Source of the DNA: Saccharofermentans sp. | GTDB taxonomy: Bacteria; Bacillota; Clostridia; Saccharofermentanales; Saccharofermentanaceae | DNA: 64,000 bases | Assembly (NCBI GenBank): GCA_024403855.1 | Contig: JAKSRC010000002.1 | Coordinates: 1 to 64,000, forward strand | Direction of reading: 5' to 3' | Shown here: one piece after another, positions 48,069-56,168 of the stretch | Numbering within the stretch: position 1 is the first letter of the stretch | How the letters are laid out: each line of letters opens with the position of its first letter | Program-made: the position numbers and the translations under genes | Notes under the pieces: model-generated | Told to the model about the DNA's origin: nothing | What the model saw: only the letters and a program-made list of their open reading frames with translations | Database searches by the model: none

Positions 48069-49241
48069 TTAAATTCTTGCTACACCTGTATCACGTGCGG
48101 CCTGTGCAACAGCGGCGGCTACTGCCTTACCAACTCTTGCATCAAATGCATCAGGAAGAATGTAATCAGGGTTAAGCTCTTCGTCAGATACGATACCAGC
48201 GATTGCATTAGCTGCAGCAATCTTCATCTCATCGTTAATATCAGAAGCTCTTACATCCAAAGCACCACGGAAAATACCAGGGAAAGCAAGAACGTTGTTA
48301 ACCTGGTTCGGGAAGTCAGATCTTCCTGTAGCCATAACCTTAACGCCTGCCTTCTTAGCTTCTTCAGGAAGAATCTCAGGCACAGGGTTAGCGCAAGCAA
48401 ATACGATAGGATCCTTAGCCATTGTAGCAACCATATCAGATGTGAGAACGCCAGGAGCAGATACACCGATAAATACATCAGCACCAACGATTACTTCAGC
48501 AAGAGAACCAGCCTTCTTGGAAGGGTTTGTAATCTTAGCCATCTCTTCCTTAGCAGAATTAAGGCCTTCTCTACCCTCATAGATAGCACCCTTACGGTCG
48601 CAAAGGATAACATTCTTAAGTCCTCTGGAGATAAGAAGCTTTGTAATAGCTGTAGCTGCAGCACCAGCACCGTTAACTACAACATTGATATCTTCCATCT
48701 TCTTGCCAACAATCTTCAATGCGTTTGTAAGACCTGCAAGTGTAATAACAGCTGTACCGTGCTGATCATCGTGGAAGATCGGGATGTCGCATCTTTCCTT
48801 AAGCTTCTTCTCAATCTCAAAACATCTGGGAGCTGAGATATCCTCGAGGTTAACACCACCGAAAGAACCTGCAAGAAGTGCAACTGTATTTACGATCTCA
48901 TCAACGTCCTTGGAACGGATGCAAAGAGGGAAAGCATCTACATCAGCAAAAGCCTTAAAAAGTGCACACTTACCTTCCATAACAGGCATACCGGCTTCAG
49001 GTCCGATATCGCCCAAACCAAGAACTGCAGTACCATCTGTAACAACAGCAACAAGATTGTGTCTTCTTGTATATTTGTAAGAGAGGTCAACATCCTTCTG
49101 AATCTCGAGGCAAGGAGCTGCTACACCAGGTGTATACGCGATAGCGAGTTCCTGCTTGGAACCTACAGGTGCTGTTGCGATTACTTCAATCTTACCAGCC
49201 CACTCTTCATGCTTTTTAATTGCTAACTCATTATTGTCCAT
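48069..49241 (-). CDS. NAD(P)-dependent malic enzyme
   Basis: Decarboxylates malate to pyruvate (or the reverse), linking C4 acids to pyruvate and making NAD(P)H. The catalytic region has SYKYTRRHNLVAVVTDGTA, with the Lys/Asp/Glu metal site in VMEGKCALFKAFADVDAF. The Rossmann glycine motif is NGAGAAATAITKLL. The 390-residue length is that of the short bacterial form. It is monocistronic, with a clear terminator after it and an unusual cluster of inverted repeats in the 129 bases before it. Confidence 0.93.
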   Translation of the reverse strand: MDNNELAIKKHEEWAGKIEVIATAPVGSKQELAIAYTPGVAAPCLEIQKDVDLSYKYTRRHNLVAVVTDGTAVLGLGDIGPEAGMPVMEGKCALFKAFADVDAFPLCIRSKDVDEIVNTVALLAGSFGGVNLEDISAPRCFEIEKKLKERCDIPIFHDDQHGTAVITLAGLTNALKIVGKKMEDINVVVNGAGAAATAITKLLISRGLKNVILCDRKGAIYEGREGLNSAKEEMAKITNPSKKAGSLAEVIVGADVFIGVSAPGVLTSDMVATMAKDPIVFACANPVPEILPEEAKKAGVKVMATGRSDFPNQVNNVLAFPGIFRGALDVRASDINDEMKIAAANAIAGIVSDEELNPDYILPDAFDARVGKAVAAAVAQAARDTGVARI

Positions 49242-49300
49242 TATGATGAACCTCCATATTTTCTGACTTACAAATAATAAATATAAATAAGCGCAAAAAC

Positions 49301-49361
49301 AATCTCGAGATTAAAAGAATTTTTAATCAAAACAGTCAAAATATTGTCGTTTTGACAGTTT
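49301..49361. promoter_or_regulatory. Cluster of three inverted repeats upstream of malic enzyme
   Basis: Within 61 bases lie AATCTCGAGATT (49301-49312, perfect palindrome), GATTAAAA-N4-TTTTAATC (49309-49328, perfect) and AAACAGTCAAAA-N8-TTTTGACAGTTT (49330-49361, one mismatch). The last could act as a weak terminator for the membrane-protein gene ending at 49371. It also contains a minus-strand TTGACT that could be the malic enzyme -35. The rest looks like operator DNA. Confidence 0.5.
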
Positions 49362-49370
49362 AAAGAAAAA

Positions 49371-50207
49371 TCAGATCGCGTAAGGTCTCTTATTACCCTT
49401 CAAAGGAAATTCTTTCATAGTGCAATAAGAAACACCTGCAAGTCTGGCAAAAGAGAGCCATAACCAAGTAGTTACAGCCGCGTGAACAATGTAATATGCA
49501 GTAACGGACACATACTGAAGAAGCGGAACAGCAAACGACAAAATGACCGCCACAATAAAGATTAATGACATACTTCTAAGAATTATGAAATAGTACCTAA
49601 CAGAAAGCTTTGCTGCATGTGGAAATGATTTAAAAAAGCCTGTATCACCCGAAAGATAAGCAACAGGTGCAGTAAATATAAACGGCAATCCAATAACAAG
49701 CAGCAACGCAAAATAAGACACCGTAAATAAAATCGGGAAAGAAAACAGCGCTGCAATCAAAAGAAGCAAAAGCACTCTAAAAACAAGTTTAATAGGTTTA
49801 ATCGGCTGATCAGGAACATGATTTACAGCATAATTTATAACTTTAGCCTCATCAGTATTATCAGAAGATAATCTCTCTTTCCTGTATTCTCTGACAAAAA
49901 CACCGGCATAAATGAGCGCACTTGCCAAAAGGATAAAATATCCGAGCAACAAAGTAGCAAGATAAATAATGTTTCCGGTACTAAGAGGAACTGCAGACAA
50001 AAGTGCTTCGTACTTCTCTGTATCATATTCAGTCAGACCATAAACTTCTGAAGTCCAGCTCATAAGCGGAGTGAAGTCAGTATCTGCCCATGGGTTGAAA
50101 TGAATAGCCGCATTTAAAATGACCGTAAACATATAGAGGAAACGCACTCCCCATCTGTTACCGACATTATCAATATCAAATAAGTTCTTTATCGCAGCAA
50201 ATAACAT
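49371..50207 (-). CDS. Multi-pass membrane protein, possibly DUF624-like
   Basis: About five to six membrane helices across 278 residues. The middle loop is charged, and a C-terminal part includes GLPFIFTAPVAYLSGD then SFPHAAKLSVRYYFIIL. The pattern is reminiscent of the DUF624-like protein at 15396-16244, but I cannot confirm homology. Two adjacent ATGs exist (50210 and 50207); GAGGTGA fits the second better. It is divergent from glutamine synthetase across about 160 bases. Function unknown. Confidence 0.65.
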   Translation of the reverse strand: MLFAAIKNLFDIDNVGNRWGVRFLYMFTVILNAAIHFNPWADTDFTPLMSWTSEVYGLTEYDTEKYEALLSAVPLSTGNIIYLATLLLGYFILLASALIYAGVFVREYRKERLSSDNTDEAKVINYAVNHVPDQPIKPIKLVFRVLLLLLIAALFSFPILFTVSYFALLLVIGLPFIFTAPVAYLSGDTGFFKSFPHAAKLSVRYYFIILRSMSLIFIVAVILSFAVPLLQYVSVTAYYIVHAAVTTWLWLSFARLAGVSYCTMKEFPLKGNKRPYAI

Positions 50208-50310
50208 CATTCACCTCAAACTAAACATAAAGATATATTACGAAAAACTGATAACTTTTTAAAGTCAAAATAGGAATAATTACAATATAGAAAAGGTATG
50301 AATAATATCA

Positions 50311-50340
50311 AAAGAGATAGACTTGTGATAAAATCTCTTT
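50311..50340. promoter_or_regulatory. Inverted repeat around the -10 of the glutamine synthetase gene
   Basis: AAAGAGAT (50311-50318) and ATCTCTTT (50333-50340) flank a 14-base centre holding TGTGATAAAAT, an extended -10-like element with TAAAAT at 50329-50334. An operator straddling the promoter is one reading. A leader hairpin followed by ATTATTTTT is the other, if transcription starts further upstream. Confidence 0.45.
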
Positions 50341-50366
50341 ATTATTTTTAAGAAGGTTGTATTTTT

Positions 50367-52277
50367 ATGATTGATTTTCATGTAATTCCTGATTTGCTCT
50401 ATGTTATTCCCGCAGAAAAGCATTCCGCACAGGACATTAGGAACATTTTAAGCGCTCATCCGGAAGTTAAATTCGTCTCTCTAGCTGCAGTCGATCTTAT
50501 GGGAAACGACACAGACGAGAAGATTCCCCTTTCCGATTTCATTGACAATATCGAGAACTTCCTCGATGGTAAAGCTGTCCAAACAGATGGATCTTCCGTT
50601 GTCCTCCCTGGTATTGCTACATTGAACGATGGTAAAGTCGACTTAATTCCAGACAGCAAAGTAATCTGGTATATCGATTACAATTATGAGCATTTGGACT
50701 TTGAAACCGGCAAACCTATAGGAACATTGAGAATCCCTTCATTCCTCAAGCATAACAACGATGAGGTCTGCTCAAGATCTATCCTTCGTAACAGTGCTGA
50801 GCATTTTGAAAAGTGTGTATTCGACAGATTCATGAACGATCCGGCTTTATGTGCTGATTACGGATTTACTGCAGATGAATTAGATCACATTACACTCATC
50901 ACTGCAACAGAGCTTGAATTCTGGGTAAACTCCCCTGACGAAATTATCAGTACTGAACAGCTTTCTATTTCACAGGAACTTAAAGAATCTTACTGGAAGC
51001 GCACAAAGGGTGTAGTTAGAACTGCTTTAGAGCAGGTAATCATGCTTTTGGATAATTATGGTTTCAATCCTGAGATGGGACACAAGGAAGTTGGTGGTGT
51101 AAAAGCTTCCCTCAACTCTTCCGGTGAGTTCCATTTCATCATGGAGCAGCTCGAAGTAGACTGGAAGTATTCTAAGGCGCTTCAGGGTGCTGACTATGAG
51201 CTCATCGCAAGAATCCTCATCAAGGAAATCTTCAGACTTCATGGCCTTGACGTAAGCTTCAATGCTAAGCCCCTCCCTGGTGTTGCTGGTTCCGGTGAGC
51301 ACACTCACGTAAACGCTGTAGCTTATCTTAAGAGTGGCAAGAAGATTAACCTCTTCGCACCCGAAAACACAGATGTTGACTTCCTCAGCAGGTTTGGTTG
51401 GGGTTGCCTTATGGGCATCATGAAGCACTATAGCAAGGTAATCAATCCCTTCGTTACTGCTACTACTGATGCATTTGAGCGTCTTACTCCCGGTTTTGAG
51501 GCTCCTACACATTCAGTAGCTTCTATCGGTAAAGATGTAAACACTCCTTCACGTAACAGATCAGTTCTTCTTGGACTTGTAAGAAGCGAAGATACTAAGT
51601 ATGCAACAAGATTTGAGCTCCGTGCTCCTAACCCGCATACTAACACATACCTTTGCCTTGCGTCTGTATATCAGGCAATGCTTGACGGTATCGCTTATGC
51701 TATTGAATCAGGTAAGGACTCAAAGACACTTGAGAACGAATTCATTAAACCTTACGGTGAAGCAAGTGATTATCTCGACGCAGACAGACTCTATCGTTGC
51801 GAAGATGATATTTTCGAAGATTTAAGCTCAAGCGAGCGTGACAGACTTTTCGGAATGCCTGCATCTACAGTTTATGAATCACTTACAACACTTAAGGATT
51901 CTAATGTTGCTGAGATCTTGTGCAGAGGTGGAGTTTTCGATGAAAGACTCATTAACTCTTACTATCAGGCAATGCTCGTTCGTTGGGAAATGGAGCTTAT
52001 GGAAAAGATTATTCCGGCTAACCTCTCCCTCATCAGAAATATCACAAGAACTGATGATGGTTCTAACAGCTATGACGAAAAGCTCTGGAGCGACATTGAA
52101 GACCTTAAGCGCCTCTTGGCTAAGGATACTGACTCTGAGGATTCAATCTTTACAAGAGTAAAGACTGCTGTTAAGGCTGGCGACTGGGAAAAGACATCTG
52201 AGTATCAGCGAGCAATGAAGAATGCAATGATCGAGCTTAAGAACAAGTACAAAATTTACTGCGACAACCAGATCTGA
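50367..52277 (+). CDS. Divergent long glutamine synthetase-fold ligase
   Basis: Catalytic core of the glutamine synthetase family: a metal-binding ELEFWV segment, GHKEVGGVKASLN, the ATP loop AGSGEHTHVNA (near 307), the loop ERLTPGFEAP and the substrate block RFELRAPNPHTNTYL (near 415). Sequence around these differs from textbook GSI, and the motif is not the GSIII one either. The protein is 636 residues, about 170 longer than GSI. The C-terminal extension (about 470-636) is helical and charged. No adenylylation-type site is evident. Ammonia assimilation is likely, but a gamma-glutamyl amide ligase with another amine substrate is possible. It is monocistronic. Confidence 0.8.
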   Translation: MIDFHVIPDLLYVIPAEKHSAQDIRNILSAHPEVKFVSLAAVDLMGNDTDEKIPLSDFIDNIENFLDGKAVQTDGSSVVLPGIATLNDGKVDLIPDSKVIWYIDYNYEHLDFETGKPIGTLRIPSFLKHNNDEVCSRSILRNSAEHFEKCVFDRFMNDPALCADYGFTADELDHITLITATELEFWVNSPDEIISTEQLSISQELKESYWKRTKGVVRTALEQVIMLLDNYGFNPEMGHKEVGGVKASLNSSGEFHFIMEQLEVDWKYSKALQGADYELIARILIKEIFRLHGLDVSFNAKPLPGVAGSGEHTHVNAVAYLKSGKKINLFAPENTDVDFLSRFGWGCLMGIMKHYSKVINPFVTATTDAFERLTPGFEAPTHSVASIGKDVNTPSRNRSVLLGLVRSEDTKYATRFELRAPNPHTNTYLCLASVYQAMLDGIAYAIESGKDSKTLENEFIKPYGEASDYLDADRLYRCEDDIFEDLSSSERDRLFGMPASTVYESLTTLKDSNVAEILCRGGVFDERLINSYYQAMLVRWEMELMEKIIPANLSLIRNITRTDDGSNSYDEKLWSDIEDLKRLLAKDTDSEDSIFTRVKTAVKAGDWEKTSEYQRAMKNAMIELKNKYKIYCDNQI

Positions 52278-52313
52278 TAACGATTGTTATCTTTTTCGAA
52301 AAATTACGCAAAA

Positions 52314-52347
52314 GAAAATCCCCTTAGCATCAGCCAAGGGGATTTTC
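52314..52347. terminator. Bidirectional terminator between glutamine synthetase and aqpZ
   Basis: GAAAATCCCCTT pairs perfectly with AAGGGGATTTTC, with T-rich flanks in both directions. It lies between convergent genes and can serve both. Confidence 0.85.
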
Positions 52348-52383
52348 TATACCCGGTCGGGTTAATAATGAATCAGTAAGGAC

Positions 52384-53076
52384 TTACTTAGCTTTCTTGC
52401 CGATGAGCTTATAGATCAAAGCTGCCAAAGCTGCACCAACAAAAGGTCCAACGATGAATACCCAGAGAGAAGCAAGTGCATCACCGCCTGCAAAGAGAGC
52501 AGGTCCGATAGAACGAGCAGGATTTACTGAAGTACCTGTAAGACCAATTCCCAAGATGTGAACTAAAACGAGTGAGAAACCGATTACAACACCACCGAAT
52601 GAACCGTGATTGTAAGCAGAATCTGTTACACCGAGGATAACAAGAACAAATACGAATGTTAAAAGGATTTCAACCAAGAGGCCAGCAACTGCATTACCAC
52701 TAACACCTGCAAGGCCATTAGAACCAAGACCACCTGTCATATCCTTAACCTGGCCAAGGCTGAAAATAATCTTAAGGCAAGCAGCACCAGAAATAGCTCC
52801 CAAAACCTGGCTGACTACATAGAATACAAAATCTGTTACCTTCATACGGCCTGAAATCAAAACTGCCAAAGAAACAGCAGGATTGATGTGGCAACCAGAA
52901 ACGTTACCTACACAATAAGCCATACCAACAATAACAAGACCGAAAGCAAAAGCAGTAAGAATATAACCGCTACCAGAAGCAGCGTCACATCCTACCAACA
53001 TTGCAGTACCACATCCGATAAGAACCAATGTAAATGTACCGATGAATTCGGCAATACACTTTTTGAATGCGTCCAT
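52384..53076 (-). CDS. aqpZ: Aquaporin Z-type water channel
   Basis: Six-helix major intrinsic protein with two NPA boxes, HINPAVS (NPA at 65-67) and VNPARSIGPALF near 182. Ser after the second NPAR points to the water-specific AqpZ branch, whereas glycerol facilitators have Asp there. The 230-residue length is exact for AqpZ. It follows purM by about 50 bases, with no functional link apparent. Confidence 0.92.
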   Translation of the reverse strand: MDAFKKCIAEFIGTFTLVLIGCGTAMLVGCDAASGSGYILTAFAFGLVIVGMAYCVGNVSGCHINPAVSLAVLISGRMKVTDFVFYVVSQVLGAISGAACLKIIFSLGQVKDMTGGLGSNGLAGVSGNAVAGLLVEILLTFVFVLVILGVTDSAYNHGSFGGVVIGFSLVLVHILGIGLTGTSVNPARSIGPALFAGGDALASLWVFIVGPFVGAALAALIYKLIGKKAK

Positions 53077-53129
53077 AACAACACCTACCTAATAATTATT
53101 TCAGCAGGTATTGGTAGAGCCTGCTTTAC

Positions 53130-54305
53130 TTAATTATAAACATATTCCTCATTATTAGATTTGATTATGACTTCATTTGTGTTACCGTTTGAAGACATTT
53201 CAACATGTCCGATAACTTTTGACTGAATATTAAATGAAGCAGCGATATCAATAATCTTGGAAGCTACAGATTCATCAACATAGAATTCAATTCTATGACC
53301 ACAGTTGAATACCTGATAGAGTTCCTTCATAGGAATCTCACCGGATTCATAGATAGCCTGGAAGAGCGGCGGAAGCTCGAACATATTGTCCTTAACATAT
53401 CTTACGCCTGTACCAAAGTCTCTACACTTAGCCTGTCCACCACCTGTGCAGTGAATAATTCCGTGAACATTCTCTCTATATGAAGCAAGAACCTTGGAAA
53501 TAACAGGAAGGAATGTTCTTGTAGGAGCAAGGATAGCCTCACCTACTGTTACATCAGCACCGGGAAGCTTATCTGTAAGACGATACTTTCCACAGTAAGC
53601 CTTGTCTTCACCCAATGTGTCAGAGAAAGATTCCTTATAGTTCTCATAGTAGTGCTTATTTAAGAGCATATGTCTTGCAGCAGTAAGTCCGTTTGAAGAC
53701 ATACCTGAATTGTATCTGTCTTCATATGTAGCCTGACCGAAGGAAGCAAGACCAACAATTACGTTACCGGGCTTAATATTAGCAGCATTGATTACTTCAG
53801 ATCTCTTAGCTCTTGCTACAAGAGTGGAGTCAACAATCAATGTCTTAACGAGGTCGCCTACATCAGCAGTCTCGCCACCACACATCTTAATGTCGATGCC
53901 CTGTGCAGCAAGCTTTGCGATAATCTCATCATAACCTTCGATAACCTTTGCAATAGCCTTACCATCTACTCTGTGAGCATTACGGCCAATTGTATTTGAG
54001 AGCATAAGATTCTCAGTTACGCCACAGCAAGCAAGGTCATCTGTATTCATTACCAATGAGTCCTGAGCCAAGCCCTTGAACCAATCGTAATTACCTGTTT
54101 CCTTATACATAAGATAAGCAACGGAGGATTTTGTTCCAGCACCGTCAGCATGAATAGCTGTGCAATACTCAGGATCGCCTGCCAAGTCTTCAATAAGCTT
54201 ACAGAATGCTCCGGGGAAAACACCCTTAGACTGATTCTTAACGGCTGCCTTTACATCATCCTTTGTAGGTGATACGCCTCTGCTCAAGTAAGATTCTGCT
54301 GACAT
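53130..54305 (-). CDS. purM: PurM-type AIR synthase, long Bacteroidota-like form
   Basis: Phosphoribosylformylglycinamidine cyclo-ligase family, closing the imidazole ring in purine synthesis. Key blocks are HADGAGTKSS, the dimer motif region AQDSLVMNTDDL, CGGETADVGDL and the late Gly-rich HCTGGGQAKC. It is 391 residues, against about 345 for the ordinary enzyme. The arrangement SRGVSPTKDDV...SKGVFPGAFCK matches the longer PurM I associate with Bacteroides. I start at 54305, with GGAGG upstream; a TTG at 54320 is the alternative. No other pur gene is nearby. Acquisition by transfer is possible but untested. Confidence 0.85.
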   Translation of the reverse strand: MSAESYLSRGVSPTKDDVKAAVKNQSKGVFPGAFCKLIEDLAGDPEYCTAIHADGAGTKSSVAYLMYKETGNYDWFKGLAQDSLVMNTDDLACCGVTENLMLSNTIGRNAHRVDGKAIAKVIEGYDEIIAKLAAQGIDIKMCGGETADVGDLVKTLIVDSTLVARAKRSEVINAANIKPGNVIVGLASFGQATYEDRYNSGMSSNGLTAARHMLLNKHYYENYKESFSDTLGEDKAYCGKYRLTDKLPGADVTVGEAILAPTRTFLPVISKVLASYRENVHGIIHCTGGGQAKCRDFGTGVRYVKDNMFELPPLFQAIYESGEIPMKELYQVFNCGHRIEFYVDESVASKIIDIAASFNIQSKVIGHVEMSSNGNTNEVIIKSNNEEYVYN

Positions 54306-54344
54306 ATATATATCCTCCAAATAAAAATGCTATTTTAATATTTT

Positions 54345-54687
54345 CCGTGCAGACCGGTAAGCCGGGTTCTGTATGTGACGATCATCTATCTAGACGTAAT
54401 ATCTCTAATACGTTCAAGCCGTCTCCTAAGGCTCGCGGACAACGATTAATGCCTTTCCTCGACGTTGCTCCAGGTGGGGTTTACAAGGCCGACATGTCTC
54501 CATATCGCCGGTGAGCTCTTACCTCGCCTTTTCATCCTTACCCTAACGGGCGGTTTTCTTTTCTGTTGCACTTTCCTTAAAGTTGCCTTCACCGGGAACT
54601 ACCCGGCACCCTGTCCTGTGGAGCCCGGACTTTCCTCATTCGCCGTACTTTCGTACTATGGCGCCCGCGATCGTCTCGGTCTGCCCG
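54345..54687 (-). ncRNA. rnpB: RNase P RNA (class A-like)
   Basis: Catalytic RNA of RNase P, which trims tRNA 5' ends. The reverse complement has the universal P4 motif GAGGAAAGTCCGGGCTCC, the internal GGGTAAGGATGAAAAGG and GAGGTAAGAGCTCACCG blocks, and the 3' signature ACAGAACCCGGCTTACCGG. The ends pair through GCAGACCG near 54677-54684 and CGGTCTGC near 54349-54356, forming P1 and fixing the limits to within a few bases. Layout fits the ancestral class A rather than the class B of Bacillus. It fills the whole nif3-like/purM gap. The short open frames across it are not genes. Confidence 0.95.
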
Positions 54688-54718
54688 AAAAACATACTAA
54701 TTTTAATAATAAAGTCCG

Positions 54719-55486
54719 TTAAAGTATAGATGAAACTTCATTGTTATAATTCACAGTAATATTTATACCACTAAACTTCTCCGAAAGCAGATTTGCCATC
54801 TTAGGAAGATAAGCCTGCTCCGTAGCTGAATGTCCGGCAATAATTGTGTTGATACCCATCTGTTCCAAACCAACACATATATGATGCTTTATCTCTCCTG
54901 AGATAACTGTATCAACGCCGTTCTTCATTACACCTTCGACAGAATCCTCGTCGAAAGCGCCACCCTGAATAAAGACTTTCTTAACTTTATTCTGAGGATT
55001 GTTAATAGTAATTACTCCACTTGCATTGAGGGATTTTGTAACCAAAGCACAATATTCCTTAAGAGTTGTAGGTTCTTCAAGTTCATATACAACTCCGCAA
55101 ACAACGCCTTCGCAAGCTTTAGGCTCATTTGCTTCAAGCTTATCCGCAATCGCAAGATTACCAAATTCATCAGTAAGATCAAGATTTGTATGGCAACTGA
55201 TAACTGAGATACCAGATTTTACAAGTTCAACTAAAGTCTTACCAACATAGTCATCCATCGTAAGAGCTTTAATTCCGCCAAATATAATCGGGTGATGAGT
55301 AACAATTAAATTAGCTCCACACTCTTTGGCAAATTCAATTGCCTTTCCTGTAAGATCCAATGAAACGACAATTGCTGATACGACCTTGTCTCTGTTACCT
55401 GCGATAAGTCCAACATTATCGTAATCCATTGCATTTTCCTGAGGAAATACTTCCCTCAAATACTGTTCAATATCATTTACCTGCAT
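54719..55486 (-). CDS. Nif3-like dinuclear metal centre protein (YqfO family)
   Basis: Member of the Nif3/YqfO family, a toroidal hexamer with a two-metal site in each subunit; sometimes annotated as GTP cyclohydrolase I type 2, but the cellular role is unsettled. Metal motifs are NLIVTHHPIIFGG near 55-70 and the late GHSATEQAYLP. The 255-residue length is the short form lacking the extra CutA-like insert of YqfO. It overlaps trmK by 14 bases, a conserved neighbour pair. Confidence 0.9.
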   Translation of the reverse strand: MQVNDIEQYLREVFPQENAMDYDNVGLIAGNRDKVVSAIVVSLDLTGKAIEFAKECGANLIVTHHPIIFGGIKALTMDDYVGKTLVELVKSGISVISCHTNLDLTDEFGNLAIADKLEANEPKACEGVVCGVVYELEEPTTLKEYCALVTKSLNASGVITINNPQNKVKKVFIQGGAFDEDSVEGVMKNGVDTVISGEIKHHICVGLEQMGINTIIAGHSATEQAYLPKMANLLSEKFSGINITVNYNNEVSSIL

Positions 55487-56168
55487 GCCTTTTCCTCTCT
55501 TCTAATGCAGCCTTTACAGTCGGATTGCTTCTTTGTCTGATCTCAAAAATCTCATTCAGATGATCGAAATAGTTTCCGACTTTTTCATCGCCTTCGCCAT
55601 ATTTTCTGATAAGTACAGGCCCGTAGCATGCCTCCTCATCAGTTATGGTAGAAGTTATCCCCTTAAATACTACGCGCATACAATTATAGAATATATCCCT
55701 GTCGCAGCAAACACTCTCATCTTCAAAAACAAATCCAGTCTTGCTGAGATACTTTCTAACCAGATCATTTGATTTCTGTGGTTGAAGAACAAACGTTACA
55801 TTCTCGAAAACATGGAATCCATTATCATTCATCGCTTTCGAGATAATATCAACTATATTGAGTCCACCCATTCCGGCTATAACAACAATATCGCCAGGAT
55901 TGAGTGGCACACCTTTAAGTCCGTCAGTGACAAACACCTCTGATACAGCACCAAAACCTGCGCCTTTCAGAGTAGCTTCAGATTTTTTAGCCGGACCAAC
56001 ATGGATTTCAGTACAAATAGCTTTGCTAGCAAGCCTTTCTTCAAGGCTTCTTACAGCTATATATCCGTGGTCAGAACCAACATCGATTATTCTGCCAAGA
56101 TTCTCCGGATCGACTTTGGATCTTACCTGATCGATTACCATTTCAAGTCTTACGGTAAGTTCCTGCAT
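55473..56168 (-). CDS. trmK: tRNA (adenine-22-N1)-methyltransferase TrmK
   Basis: SAM-dependent enzyme methylating A22 of tRNA. The SAM motif is IIDVGSDHGYIAVRSLE, and IVIAGMGGLNIVDII is the characteristic second motif of the family. LQPQKSNDLVRKYL follows. The 231-residue length is standard. The ATG overlaps the dnaG stop by one base (TGATG). In most Bacillota rpoD lies between dnaG and trmK; here it is missing. Confidence 0.92.
   Translation of the reverse strand: MQELTVRLEMVIDQVRSKVDPENLGRIIDVGSDHGYIAVRSLEERLASKAICTEIHVGPAKKSEATLKGAGFGAVSEVFVTDGLKGVPLNPGDIVVIAGMGGLNIVDIISKAMNDNGFHVFENVTFVLQPQKSNDLVRKYLSKTGFVFEDESVCCDRDIFYNCMRVVFKGITSTITDEEACYGPVLIRKYGEGDEKVGNYFDHLNEIFEIRQRSNPTVKAALEERKRHAGK

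Noticed and set aside
48048..48836. 262-codon plus-strand open frame antisense to malic enzyme
   Set aside because: It is Cys/Ser/Asn-rich with no domain pattern, lacks a convincing ribosome site and runs across a terminator and a certain gene.
54269..54722. Open frames of about 80 codons across 54.3-54.7 kb
   Set aside because: The whole stretch is RNase P RNA on the other strand, with diagnostic P4 and 3' motifs.
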